In this document: one piece after another, positions 1 through 7,776 of the stretch
How the letters are laid out: every line of letters starts with the position of its first letter
How positions within the stretch are numbered: position 1 is the first letter of the stretch
NCBI RefSeq assembly: GCF_024169925.1
Contig: NZ_JALJXF010000001.1
Coordinates: 4,878,501 to 4,942,500 of the forward strand
Origin: Methylorubrum extorquens
GTDB taxonomy: Bacteria > Pseudomonadota > Alphaproteobacteria > Rhizobiales > Beijerinckiaceae
Length of the DNA: 64,000 nucleotides
Direction: 5' to 3'
Position numbers and translations under genes: made by a program
Notes under the pieces: generated by a model
Databases searched by the model: none
What the model saw: the letters and a program-made list of their open reading frames with translations, nothing else
What the model was told of the DNA's origin: nothing

Positions 1-2
1 CG

Positions 3-80
3 GCCAAGCCTGAAGCAGCCAAGCCCGCCGCCAAGAAGGCGGACAAGAAGCCCGCCAAGGCGAAGAACGACGAGTCGTAA
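3..80 (+). CDS. 3' end of an unidentified gene with a Lys/Ala-rich tail (partial)
   Basis: The reading frame is open from the left edge and stops with TAA at 78-80. The 25 visible residues are almost all Ala, Lys and Pro and end in AKNDES. Such basic low-complexity tails occur on several bacterial nucleic-acid-binding proteins (topoisomerase I, some ribosomal proteins and histone-like proteins), so the family cannot be told from this piece. Most of the gene lies outside the window. Confidence 0.6.
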   Translation, partial: AKPEAAKPAAKKADKKPAKAKNDES

Positions 81-143
81 GGGGTTTTCGAAAGCCCCCG
101 GCATCGTCATATCGTCACCGAGACGCGCTGCGGTGACGGCTGA

Positions 144-172
144 TCCCCTCGCCCCTGCCGGGGAGAGGGGGA
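144..172. repeat. GC-rich hairpin between partial gene and CobW gene
   Basis: TCCCCTC at the left pairs with GAGGGGGA at the right, and CCCC/GGGG continue the stem inside. The element looks like the dispersed CCCTC...GAGGG palindromes common between genes in this group. It has no clear T-run, so a terminator role for the upstream gene is possible but not shown. Confidence 0.5.
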
Positions 173-209
173 GATCCCGAGCGGCTCGGACTTCGAAAGC
201 CGCTTCACG

Positions 210-1310
210 ATGCTCCAGACCGAACAACCCGGCCGCCCCGCGCCGATCCCGCTCACCGTGCTCACGGGTTTCCTCGGCGCGGGCAAGACCACGCTGCTGA
301 ACCGTCTCCTCGGTGATCCGGCGCTCGCCGACACGGTGGTGATCGTCAACGAGTTCGGCGAGATCGGGCTCGATCACCTGCTGATCGAGACCGTTGACGA
401 AGGGATGATTCTGCTCGGCGCCGGCTGCCTGTGCTGCACCGTGCGCGGCGACCTGATCTCGACGCTCGAAGACCTCCTGCGCCGCCGCGACAACGGCCGC
501 ATCAACCCGTTCCGCCGGGTGGTGATCGAGACCACTGGCCTCGCCGACCCGGCGCCGATCCTCCACGCGCTGATCTACCACCCCTATCTCGCGATCCGCT
601 TCCAATTGCAGGGCGTGGTGACCGTGATCGATGCGGTCAACGGCGCCGGCACCCTCGACGCGCACGGCGAGGCGCTGCGGCAGGCGGCGGTCGCCGACCA
701 TCTCGTGGTGACCAAGGCGGACCTACCCGGCGCCGCGGCGGAGGCACTGACCCGCCGGCTCGCTTCCCTCAATCCGGGCGCCCGGATCCACGGGCCCGAC
801 GTGCCGGCCGAGCGCCTGCTCGGCGGCCTGTTCGGCCTCGAAGGCAAGGGGGACGACGTGCGCGCGTGGCTCGGCGCGGAAGACCGCGCGCACGGCCATC
901 ACCACGATCATGGCCATCACCATCACGACGTGAACCGGCACGACGCGGCGATCCGCGCCTTTCACCTCACCAGCGACGAGCCGGTGCCGCGCCCGGCCTT
1001 CGAGATGTTCCTGGATCTCATGCGTTCGGCGCACGGGCCGAAGCTCCTGCGCCTCAAGGGCCTCGTGGCGCTCGCCGACGATCCCGGGCGGCCGGTCGTG
1101 GTGCACGGGGTGCAGCACGTCGTCCACGCGCCGGTGACGCTGCCGGCCTGGCCCGATGCGGATCGCCGCTCGCGGCTCGTGCTGATCGTGCGCGACCTCG
1201 ACCCGGCCTTCGTCCGCCGGATCTGGGACGCCTTCCTCGGCAAGCCCGCCCTGGACACGCCGGACCGGGCCGCGCTCACCGACAATCCGCTGGCGATCCC
1301 GGGGGGATAG
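210..1310 (+). CDS. CobW/P47K (COG0523) family GTPase, probable metal chaperone
   Basis: Predicted cytoplasmic G3E-family GTPase of 366 aa, typical for CobW-like proteins. The Walker A motif GFLGAGKTT lies near residues 19-27, the family signature C-x-C-C is Cys73-Leu-Cys75-Cys76, and an NKxD-like TKAD motif follows near residue 170. A His-rich stretch (about residues 229-240, HGHHHDHGHHHH) sits between the GTPase and the C-terminal CobW domain and probably binds Zn, Ni or Co. Members insert metals into, or supply them to, client proteins such as cobaltochelatase, nitrile hydratase or Zn enzymes. The client is not shown here: the neighbour is a GntR gene on the other strand. The ATG at 210 is the first start of the conserved frame and has only a weak ribosome binding site. 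Confidence 0.85.
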   Translation: MLQTEQPGRPAPIPLTVLTGFLGAGKTTLLNRLLGDPALADTVVIVNEFGEIGLDHLLIETVDEGMILLGAGCLCCTVRGDLISTLEDLLRRRDNGRINPFRRVVIETTGLADPAPILHALIYHPYLAIRFQLQGVVTVIDAVNGAGTLDAHGEALRQAAVADHLVVTKADLPGAAAEALTRRLASLNPGARIHGPDVPAERLLGGLFGLEGKGDDVRAWLGAEDRAHGHHHDHGHHHHDVNRHDAAIRAFHLTSDEPVPRPAFEMFLDLMRSAHGPKLLRLKGLVALADDPGRPVVVHGVQHVVHAPVTLPAWPDADRRSRLVLIVRDLDPAFVRRIWDAFLGKPALDTPDRAALTDNPLAIPGG

Positions 1311-1501
1311 GCGGCGACGTCCCTCGTCCCGGCGAAGTGTCCGCCGTTCACGCGGACGGCTCGTCGGGACGCGACAGCTTTTTCCGGCTCATCTTGCCGT
1401 CCGGATTGCTTAGGCCGAAGCCGCGCCACGTCGCGTGAGGCCGCGCGGCACCCTCATGGCTCGCTCGGAGACGGTTTCGGCGCCGTTTTGTCGCGGAGCG
1501 A

Positions 1502-2185
1502 TCAGTCGAGGTGGTCGCCGTAGCGCTGCACGTGATCGGCAAGGCCGAGGCCGTGGTCGCGCACGAGGCGCTCGGCGCGCTCCGCGTCGCGGGCTTCCAG
1601 CGCCTCGATGATCCGCACGTGCTCCTCGATCGACTTCGAGGCGCGGTCACCCTGGCGGAGCGCCGTGTTGCGGATGCCGCGCACGTGCATGAGTAGATTG
1701 CTGGTCAGATCCGTGATCACCGCGCTGTGGCCGAGGGCGATGATTTTCTGATGGAAGCGGATGTTGGCTTCCGAGTACTCGTCGAGATGCTCGTAGGGCT
1801 GCCCGTCGAAGAACTCGGGGAAGGAGCGGCGCAGGCAGGCCAGATCCTCGTCCGAGGCCGCGGTGCAGGCGAGCCGTGCCGCCATGCTCTCTAGCGCCGC
1901 CCAGGCCTGGATCATGCCGACGATCTCGCGCTTCGTTTTCTTGACGACGAACACGCCGCGCCGGGGCTCGTTACGCACGAAGCCTTCCTGCTCCAGCACC
2001 GTCAGCGCCTCGCGGATCGGCGTGCGGCTCACGCCCAGCGTCTGCGACAGGCCGCGCTCATCGAGTCGCACATCCCCGGTCTGGCCGTAGATGTCCATGT
2101 TGGTGATGGCGGATTTCAGCGCCTCGTAGGCCAGCGTTCGCAGGCTCGTCGCCGGAACGATCGGCTTGATCGAGAGATTTTCCAT
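1502..2185 (-). CDS. GntR family transcriptional regulator, FCD (FadR) type; candidate oxalate regulator
   Basis: Protein of 227 aa. The N-terminal winged helix (about residues 10-80) contains the typical SRTPIREALTVLEQEGFV recognition segment, followed by the FVVKK wing. The C-terminal two thirds is an all-helical FCD ligand-binding domain with spaced Asp, His and Arg residues (FHQKIIALGHS, EEHVRIIEAL) of the kind that binds a metal and an organic acid. The ATG at 2185 is chosen over an in-frame upstream start at 2254 because it begins the conserved fold. It is divergent from frc, and an inverted repeat (2369-2385) lies between them. FCD proteins bind TGGT...ACCA-type sites, and sites of that form recur in the oxalate region, so regulation by this protein (and autoregulation) is inferred. 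Confidence 0.85.
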   Translation of the reverse strand: MENLSIKPIVPATSLRTLAYEALKSAITNMDIYGQTGDVRLDERGLSQTLGVSRTPIREALTVLEQEGFVRNEPRRGVFVVKKTKREIVGMIQAWAALESMAARLACTAASDEDLACLRRSFPEFFDGQPYEHLDEYSEANIRFHQKIIALGHSAVITDLTSNLLMHVRGIRNTALRQGDRASKSIEEHVRIIEALEARDAERAERLVRDHGLGLADHVQRYGDHLD

Positions 2186-2368
2186 CACTTCGGATCGACC
2201 TTGATGCCGATGGGGTTGCGGGTCCGGAGTGGAAACATCGAGCCGCGGGAGCATGGCGTCTCATCCTTCGGAAGACAAGGCAGCCCGCACTCCGGTATCC
2301 CGGCTCTTCCAGCGGAATCCGCACGAGAACGTTCGGATTTCCGGTATCCGACCCGAAATGTTGACCTC

Positions 2369-2385
2369 TGGCATCTGGTATGCCA
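2369..2385. promoter_or_regulatory. operator-like inverted repeat, site A (TGGCAT-N5-ATGCCA)
   Basis: TGGCATctggtATGCCA is a perfect inverted repeat with 6-nt arms; including flanking T/A bases the arms are 8 nt (2367-2387). It lies in the 403-nt gap between the divergent GntR gene and frc, 204 nt before the frc ATG. The same arrangement recurs six more times in front of oxalate-region genes. Binding by the GntR/FCD regulator is inferred. Confidence 0.75.
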
Positions 2386-2588
2386 GAAGAAAATCGGGGA
2401 GTCGATGCCGGCGGCATTCGCCGGGTGCAGGGCAGCCTCGATGATGATGCCCTGAGCTGCGCTCAAGTCGCGCACGCCAGCCGTACCGGAGCCCACGACC
2501 GGCACGGATCCCCGCGGGCGCACCCGGCCGACGCCATCGGCCGATCAGCGCCCGGCAACATGCCATTCTCCTGGGGAGGAGACCTGCG

Positions 2589-3878
2589 ATGAGCAAGGCA
2601 CCGGGCAAGGCACTCGAGGGCGTCCGCATCCTCGACTTCACCCATGTTCAATCGGGGCCGACCTGCACGCAACTGCTCGCGTGGTTCGGGGCCGACGTGA
2701 TCAAGGTCGAGCGGCCGGGCGCGGGCGATGCGACGCGCCAGCAGCTTCAGGACCTTCCCGGTGTGGACAGCCTCTATTTCACGATGCTGAACCACAACAA
2801 GCGCTCGATCACGCTCGACGGCAAGAACCCCAAAGGCAACGCCATCCTGTGGCGGCTCATCGCCGAGTGCGACGTGCTGGTCGAGAACTTCGCCCCCGGC
2901 GCCCTCGACCGCATGGGGCTGACCTGGGAGAAGCTGCAGGCCGCCAATCCGGGCCTGATCCTGGCCTCGGTCAAGGGCTTCGGGCCCGGCCGCTACCAGG
3001 ATTGCAAGGTTTACGAGAACGTTGCCCAGTGCGTCGGCGGCGCGGCCTCTACCACCGGATGGCGCGACGGCGTGCCGATGGTCTCGGGCGCGCAGATCGG
3101 CGATTCCGGCACCGGCCTGCACCTCGCGCTCGGCATCGTGACCGCTCTCTACCAGCGGACGCAGACGGGGCAGGGCCAGCGCGTCGATTGCGCCATGCAG
3201 GACGGGGTGCTCAATCTCTGCCGGGTGAAGCTGCGCGACCAGCAGCGCCTCGCCCACGGCCCGCTGATGGAATACAGCCAGTACGGTGAGGGCGTCCCCT
3301 TCGGCGAGGCGGTGCCGCGGGCCGGCAACGATTCCGGCGGCGGGCAGCCCGGCCGCATCCTCAAGTGCAAGGGCTGGGAGCAGGATCCCAACGCCTACAT
3401 CTACTTCATCACGCAGGGCGCGGTCTGGGGGCCGATCTGCGACATCATCGGTGAGCCGGACTGGAAGACCGATCCGGCCTACGCGACGCCGAAGGCCCGC
3501 CTGCCGCATCTCAATGAGATCTTCACGCGTATCGAAGCGTGGACGATGAAGCACGACAAGCTTGAGGCGATGGAGATCCTCAACGCCTACGAGATCCCGT
3601 GCGGACCGATCCTGTCGATGAAGGAGATCGCCGAGGATCCGATGCTGCGGGCGAACGGCACGGTGGTCGAGGTCGAGCACCCAACCCGCGGCGCCTACCT
3701 GACGGTGGGCAACCCGATCAAGCTGTCAGCGAGCCCCACCGAGATCACCCGCGCGCCGCTGCTGGGCGAGCATACCGACGAGATCCTGCGCGAGGTACTG
3801 GGCTGCACCGATGCCGAGATCGGCGACATCCTCGGTTCGGGCGCGGTGGGCGGCGTCCATCGCATCGCCGCGGAGTAG
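2589..3878 (+). CDS. frc: formyl-CoA:oxalate CoA-transferase (class III CoA-transferase), copy 1
   Basis: Transfers CoA from formyl-CoA to oxalate, giving oxalyl-CoA and formate; cytoplasmic. The 429-aa length matches family members (about 416-428). Visible family features: [10 protein letters not shown] at residues 16-24, Asp172 in IGDSGTG matching the Asp that carries the acyl anhydride intermediate, and a C-terminal CoA-transferase III domain. The glycine loop near residue 265 reads DSGGGQ rather than GGGGQ, and the position of Trp48 in the Oxalobacter enzyme is Gln here (residue 52). A GGAGGAG ribosome binding site precedes the ATG at 2589. The gene stands alone with operator-like site A upstream. 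A second copy lies at 14034-15284. The oxalate assignment is supported by nearby oxc and oxlT genes. Confidence 0.92.
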   Translation: MSKAPGKALEGVRILDFTHVQSGPTCTQLLAWFGADVIKVERPGAGDATRQQLQDLPGVDSLYFTMLNHNKRSITLDGKNPKGNAILWRLIAECDVLVENFAPGALDRMGLTWEKLQAANPGLILASVKGFGPGRYQDCKVYENVAQCVGGAASTTGWRDGVPMVSGAQIGDSGTGLHLALGIVTALYQRTQTGQGQRVDCAMQDGVLNLCRVKLRDQQRLAHGPLMEYSQYGEGVPFGEAVPRAGNDSGGGQPGRILKCKGWEQDPNAYIYFITQGAVWGPICDIIGEPDWKTDPAYATPKARLPHLNEIFTRIEAWTMKHDKLEAMEILNAYEIPCGPILSMKEIAEDPMLRANGTVVEVEHPTRGAYLTVGNPIKLSASPTEITRAPLLGEHTDEILREVLGCTDAEIGDILGSGAVGGVHRIAAE

Positions 3879-3933
3879 CGTGCGGCATTATTCTGCCGAG
3901 TTCCAGGGCGGCTAGAACTTGATTTCCCTTCTC

Positions 3934-3950
3934 TGGTATGCCAGATACCA
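3934..3950. promoter_or_regulatory. operator-like inverted repeat, site B (TGGTAT-N5-ATACCA)
   Basis: TGGTATgccagATACCA has perfect 6-nt inverted arms with the same 5-nt spacer as site A. It lies 56 nt after the frc stop and 68 nt before the ATG of the small gene at 4018, so it probably controls that gene. Confidence 0.75.
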
Positions 3951-4017
3951 ATAGGTTGATGAGGCCTGATACGGCTGCGTTCTGCACCGTTCGGGCCGGC
4001 GACCGGAGGATACGGTG

Positions 4018-4248
4018 ATGGACAGAACCGTCTCAGACCACGCCTCGGACCGTGCTCTCGCCGATCTTGTGGACGCGTTCGGACATTATTCCGATGCTGA
4101 GATGCAGGCGTTTCTCGACGCCACGCCGTTCACGGCCGAGACGCGCTTCGGAGTCTCATCCGCCAAGCCGGCCGGGCCCGCATGGCTGGCAGCCGCAGAC
4201 TTCGCTCGACGCGAGGTTCCGGTCGCGGTTCAGGCGGCGCGAGCGTAG
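4018..4248 (+). CDS. small protein of unknown function (76 aa) behind operator-like site B
   Basis: No family recognised. A strong GGAGGA ribosome binding site at 4005-4010 is well placed for the ATG at 4018; a GTG directly before it (4015) is the alternative. The protein is acidic in its first half (DRALADLVDAF, YSDAEMQAFLD), then Ala/Pro-rich, with no signal peptide or membrane segment. Its own inverted repeat (3934-3950) and its place between frc and the P-loop operon suggest a role in oxalate metabolism. Its 3' end overlaps the 3' end of the opposite-strand 55-aa gene by 19 nt. Confidence 0.6.
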   Translation: MDRTVSDHASDRALADLVDAFGHYSDAEMQAFLDATPFTAETRFGVSSAKPAGPAWLAAADFARREVPVAVQAARA

Positions 4249-4397
4249 CGGTCGGTCGTCTCCAGCGCCTCGGTGCGGCGACCCGTCGGGACATCCTGGG
4301 CAGCGTTCGAGACGGTCAGACGGTCGGCCAGCTTGACGACAAGCAGTGCCTGGACGGCGACAAGGAAAACGAGCGCGGCGAGCCAAGTGGCGAGCAT
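4230..4397 (-). CDS. very small single-pass membrane protein (55 aa)
   Basis: An ORF of 56 codons runs from ATG 4397 to TGA 4230. The N-terminus MLATWLAALVFLVAVQALLV is a clear transmembrane helix, followed by KLADRL and a polar tail ending RYARAA. A GGAG ribosome binding site lies about 9 nt before the start. Codon usage (G/C in third positions) matches real genes here. Operator-like site C (4469-4485) lies 72 nt upstream, and the gene follows the CBS/97-aa/P-loop genes on the same strand. It could be a small subunit or modulator of a transport or oxidase complex; no family is recognised. Confidence 0.55.
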   Translation of the reverse strand: MLATWLAALVFLVAVQALLVVKLADRLTVSNAAQDVPTGRRTEALETTDRYARAA

Positions 4398-4468
4398 GAG
4401 GGTCTCCGACGGTTTTGGCTATGGTGCGGTGCGAACGCATCCGGAGATAAGCCGCCCTTTTTGGAATA

Positions 4469-4485
4469 TGAAGTACAAAATACCA
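4469..4485. promoter_or_regulatory. degenerate operator-like site C (right half ATACCA)
   Basis: TGAAGTacaaaATACCA keeps the right half-site ATACCA and the 5-nt spacer, but the left half matches only in part (TG...T). A TTGGAAT at 4461-4467 is another possible left arm. It lies upstream of the 55-aa membrane protein gene on the minus strand. This is the weakest of the seven sites. Confidence 0.45.
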
Positions 4486-4616
4486 AACGTGCACATGCGT
4501 CACGCGCATGTGAAGGGCGTGCAATGATCTGATGGCATGGGAATTCGGCCACAATCCCTGCGGCCGGCGAAGGTGTGACAGACGCTTTTCGATGTCGCGG
4601 TGCAGCATGGTGGGGG

Positions 4617-6473
4617 TTAAGGGTCTCCCCGGTCGGCCTCCGGACCCCATGCGCCGAGGGTCGAGGTTTCGGCCGGGCACAGAACCTCGTCGAGCGGCGC
4701 GACGCCCTCGGTCTCGTCCGTCAGGCCCGTTGCCGCGAGCGCCCGCGCCGTCTCGGCTTCCCGGCGCGCGGCGGCCAGACCCCCCGGGTCGAGGCCGACG
4801 AGACGACCGCTCTCGAAGCGCGCGAAGACCCGCCCCGATTCCCGATCGACAAAGCGCACCACGGACACCTGCCGCAGTGCCTCCCGTAGAAAGCGCGCCT
4901 CGGCCTCCGGTGCGTCGGCAACGCCGCGATAGACTTCGGCCGCCGCGCGGGCGCGAATGTCGATCCGCCGATAACGCTCGATCGCCAGCAGGGCTTTGGC
5001 GTCGAGGATCGTCATCGCGTCGTTCGTGCCGAACGCGATGGTGAGCGGACGCGCGCCCTTGGGCACGCTGTTGTCGAGGAATTCGAAGAACACCGGCCGG
5101 TCCCGGCGCAGCGCCCAGGTGAAGAACAGCCGCGGCATGCCGGTGAAGGCCTCGACATTGTGCGCCAGCAGATCCTCGACCGCCTTGTAGCGTCCGAATT
5201 CCTCCCCTCGCTTCCAGGCCCGCTCCACGGTTTCCTCGGGCGGGGTGACCATGAATTGCAGGTAGACGCGCTGGCCGAACCGGGTGAGGAGCTGCCCGGC
5301 GCCGTCGCTGCCGGCCTCCGTCGAGAAGCTGTCGAAGCGGAAGCGGTCGATCAGCAGGTGCGAGAGGCGGCCACCGGCCGCCTTGCGGGTGATGTAGCGG
5401 TCGAGCTTGGCATCGACGATCTCGACCTCGTGGCCGGTCAGCGGGCCGGCATAGCGGCGCGCTTCACCCAAGCTGTCGTAATCCAGCAGGAACTTGCGCC
5501 AGACGTCGGGCGTGATGACGGCAAAGTCCTGCCATTGTGCGCCGATCCGTCCGGCGAGGTCGCGCTGATAGGGCCGGATCGTGCTCTTGCCCGAGGCCGA
5601 GGCGCCCTTGACGTTCATCACGACCGGCTGCGCTTGCGGCGCGGGCCGATGATAGCCCTGCGCCGCAGCGACCGCCTCGATCCAGGGCGCGATCAGCGCA
5701 CCGATCCGGTCGCTGCCGCAGCGGTTGGTGACGAGGATGCCGGCGAGCCGCCGCAGCAGCGCGCGGTCGCGGATCAGCATGCCCTGGCGGGCGATAACGT
5801 GGCCGAACACCGTGCGCAGAGCCTCGCGGGCGGCGCTCTCCATGCTCTCGGCTTCGCTCGCTGCCGCGCATCGTTCGTCGAGGCGGGCGAGGATGCGTGC
5901 CTGCCCGTCGCCGGTCAGCGAAGGAGAAGGGGAGGGCGGCGCGCGCGGGCCGAGGCGGCGGAGCCACCCGGCCCAGCCGGAGGCCGGTTCGGGCGGCGGC
6001 GCGGGCGCCTCGTCGAACAGGGCCGACAGCTCGCGCTCCAGCGCCGCCTCGGCCTCGGCGCGGACCGCGTCGAGGGTGGCCGCGACCGCGTCGAGGCGGT
6101 GCATCACGCCCTCGCGCAGCAACGTGCCGACGATGCGCCGGAAGTTCAGACCGAGATCGGCATAGACTTCGCCGACGGGGACCGAGATGTCGGCCATGAC
6201 CCGGATCAGCACCTCGTGGACCGCGAGGCGCTCAGGCCGGAAGGGGGCGAGCTGTGTCGCGGGCAGGCCGCTGAAATCGGACAGTTCGAGGATTTCGGAG
6301 AAGGGCAGGCGAACGTTCTCGGGCCGGAATACCGTCGCGAGCGGGCGCATCGCCCGCGGCAGGCCGGGTTCGAGACCGGGATTCCAGGCGTGGAAGGCCG
6401 GCTCGTCCGCGGGGGCGGTGCCACTGGCCGCGGCCGGAAACCTGTCGGCGAGGGGCGGCGCGGCGTCGGTCAT
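4617..6473 (-). CDS. uncharacterised P-loop protein with zeta-toxin-like kinase domain (618 aa)
   Basis: Product is 618 aa from the ATG at 6473; the same frame is open further upstream but that part reads as non-coding Ser/Arg-rich sequence. The N-terminal 280 residues are helical and of unknown family, with a Pro-rich linker near residues 165-190. The C-terminal half begins with a Walker A motif, NVKGASASGKST, at about 280-292, followed by ITPDVWRKFLLDYDSLG and LLIDRFRFDSF. This resembles the P-loop, Asp-Tyr/Trp-Arg and strand arrangement of zeta-toxin/UNAG-kinase-like proteins. A phosphotransfer role is inferred and the substrate is unknown. It is the last gene of a minus-strand set (CBS, 97-aa, this gene) headed by operator-like site D. 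No antitoxin-like partner is evident. Confidence 0.65.
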   Translation of the reverse strand: MTDAAPPLADRFPAAASGTAPADEPAFHAWNPGLEPGLPRAMRPLATVFRPENVRLPFSEILELSDFSGLPATQLAPFRPERLAVHEVLIRVMADISVPVGEVYADLGLNFRRIVGTLLREGVMHRLDAVAATLDAVRAEAEAALERELSALFDEAPAPPPEPASGWAGWLRRLGPRAPPSPSPSLTGDGQARILARLDERCAAASEAESMESAAREALRTVFGHVIARQGMLIRDRALLRRLAGILVTNRCGSDRIGALIAPWIEAVAAAQGYHRPAPQAQPVVMNVKGASASGKSTIRPYQRDLAGRIGAQWQDFAVITPDVWRKFLLDYDSLGEARRYAGPLTGHEVEIVDAKLDRYITRKAAGGRLSHLLIDRFRFDSFSTEAGSDGAGQLLTRFGQRVYLQFMVTPPEETVERAWKRGEEFGRYKAVEDLLAHNVEAFTGMPRLFFTWALRRDRPVFFEFLDNSVPKGARPLTIAFGTNDAMTILDAKALLAIERYRRIDIRARAAAEVYRGVADAPEAEARFLREALRQVSVVRFVDRESGRVFARFESGRLVGLDPGGLAAARREAETARALAATGLTDETEGVAPLDEVLCPAETSTLGAWGPEADRGDP

Positions 6474-6495
6474 CGCTCGCCCCTCCCGGTTTCGA

Positions 6496-6789
6496 TCAGG
6501 CGGCGGAGGCGTTCTCGATCGCGTCGAACCGGATCTGGTAGGCCTCGCCCCACAGCGTCGCCGCCCGCTCGTGCCAAGCGGTGTCGAAGAACAGTTTGGC
6601 GCAGAACGAGCTGCGCCAGATGCACACCGCGATGATGCGCTCGTCCAGAACACGGATGTGGCGGCTCTCCAGCCCGCCGGCGATACCAAGACGGGGTAAC
6701 ATGTCGATGCTCGACGCACCGAATTCGTTTTCGCCCGGGAAGACGATCGGGCATTCGACGACGGTCAGATGTTTCATCGGGGTTTCCAT
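6496..6789 (-). CDS. conserved-looking small protein of unknown function (97 aa)
   Basis: Starts with METPMKHLTVVECPIVFPG. ATG 6789 is preceded by AAGG about 8 nt upstream; a second ATG at 6777 (MKHL) is possible. The fold is mixed, with hydrophobic strands (RIIAVCIWRS) and two Cys residues, and has no signal peptide. It ends 23 nt before the P-loop gene and follows the CBS gene, so the three form a likely operon. Family not recognised. Confidence 0.6.
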   Translation of the reverse strand: METPMKHLTVVECPIVFPGENEFGASSIDMLPRLGIAGGLESRHIRVLDERIIAVCIWRSSFCAKLFFDTAWHERAATLWGEAYQIRFDAIENASAA

Positions 6790-6943
6790 GGCGGAGGCCT
6801 TTTCTCGGACTCGTCTTCCGACCTGTTCCGGATCGTTCTCGTACAACGCTCGGTGAGCGGTGCCTGCTCCCGGCAGGCAAGGGTCCGTGACTGGATGCGT
6901 CGTGTCCGGCGCTACGTTTGCATTCACGATGAGCCGTGCGCCT

Positions 6944-7363
6944 TCACGTATGCGGTAATGCCGGCGGGTTCGTCGCTGCCCGCGCCTCGCCGGCGCAATC
7001 CCAGATGCTCAGGATCGCGCTGATGCGGCAGGATTCCATCAGGGCGATGTGATCGACCTTGCGTTCGCAGAAGGTCTTCAGCCGCTCTTGCGCCGAAGCG
7101 CCGACATCGACGGCGGGAAAGTCGTGATCGGTGATGAGCCAGACGCTGCGGCTGTAGATCTCGGGGCCCTCGGCCGCCACTGCGCGGAAGATGTCGCGCT
7201 GGGTGAGCAGGCCCGTCACCGTTGCGTCGGCATCGCCCTCGACGACGACGAGCGCGCCCGTTCCCGGCTGAGCGAGGAGTTGCGCGGCCTCGGCCACGGA
7301 TCGGTCCCGGTGGATGGTGCGGACGCCCGCAGCGTCCGGCTCACGGCGCATCGTTCCAAACAC
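6944..7363 (-). CDS. CBS-domain protein (139 aa), first gene of an oxalate-linked operon
   Basis: A GTG start at 7363 is chosen because a strong GGAGGA ribosome binding site lies 6-11 nt upstream; the ATG at 7351 has none. The product holds a CBS pair: the first motif includes VRTIHRDRSVAEAAQLL and ALVVVEGD...VTGLLTQRDIFRAV, and the second is less regular (VDVGASAQERLKTF...HIALM). CBS pairs bind adenine nucleotides and sense energy state. The C-terminal tail (CRISAILSIWDCAGEARAA) carries two Cys. Operator-like site D lies 53 nt upstream of the start. The downstream genes are the 97-aa and P-loop genes. Confidence 0.75.
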   Translation of the reverse strand: MFGTMRREPDAAGVRTIHRDRSVAEAAQLLAQPGTGALVVVEGDADATVTGLLTQRDIFRAVAAEGPEIYSRSVWLITDHDFPAVDVGASAQERLKTFCERKVDHIALMESCRISAILSIWDCAGEARAATNPPALPHT

Positions 7364-7415
7364 GGCGCTCCTCCATCGGCATGCCTCTCGAACGGGGCCG
7401 CCTTGGAACGCAGGC

Positions 7416-7432
7416 TGGTATACAGAATACCT
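7416..7432. promoter_or_regulatory. operator-like inverted repeat, site D (TGGTAT-N5-ATACCT)
   Basis: TGGTATacagaATACCT matches site B at 11 of 12 arm positions and has the same spacer. It sits immediately before the CBS gene on the minus strand, in the position of a promoter or operator. Confidence 0.75.
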
Positions 7433-7776
7433 ATTGTCAATCCTGCGTTTTGAATTATGGTGCCGCCGTCCGGGCGGGATTGGCAAAATTGAGCCGCTTG
7501 GCCTTCCAGCGATGAGCCGGTGCGGCACGATCCGCTCTCGATCCGGGCCGCCTCAAGAGCCTCGCCGTTGTTCTCGCATGAAAGTCATTCCTGCACTCGG
7601 CAGAGCCGAGCCGCAGAGGCTTTGAGCGACTTCGATCCGCCGGTCGGATCACAGCGTTTGCTTGATTACCTAATCATTCTGCGGCGATGAATATTTAGAG
7701 CGCTATTCAAGAAATAATCAAAGAAGTCGGACGGCCAAAAAGCTCGAAAAATCGAGCGTACACTGGAGATACGTCC
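7433..7776. other. intergenic region upstream of the first oxlT gene
   Basis: The 344 nt between operator-like site D and oxlT copy 1 hold no supported gene. The last 150 nt are AT-rich (TAATCATT, AATATTTAGAG, AAATAATCAAAG) and probably carry the oxlT promoter. No TGGTAT-N5-ATACCA site is present here, unlike the second oxlT copy. A TGGAGA ribosome binding site lies before the ATG at 7777. Confidence 0.5.

Noticed and set aside
2291..2303. CCGGTATCCCGG near the GntR gene as an eighth operator site
   Set aside because: It lacks the TGG/CCA half-sites and the 5-nt spacer of the shared pattern.
4617..6473. Toxin-antitoxin system because of the zeta-like P-loop domain
   Set aside because: No epsilon-like antitoxin partner is adjacent, the protein is much longer than zeta toxins, and it sits in an oxalate-linked operon.
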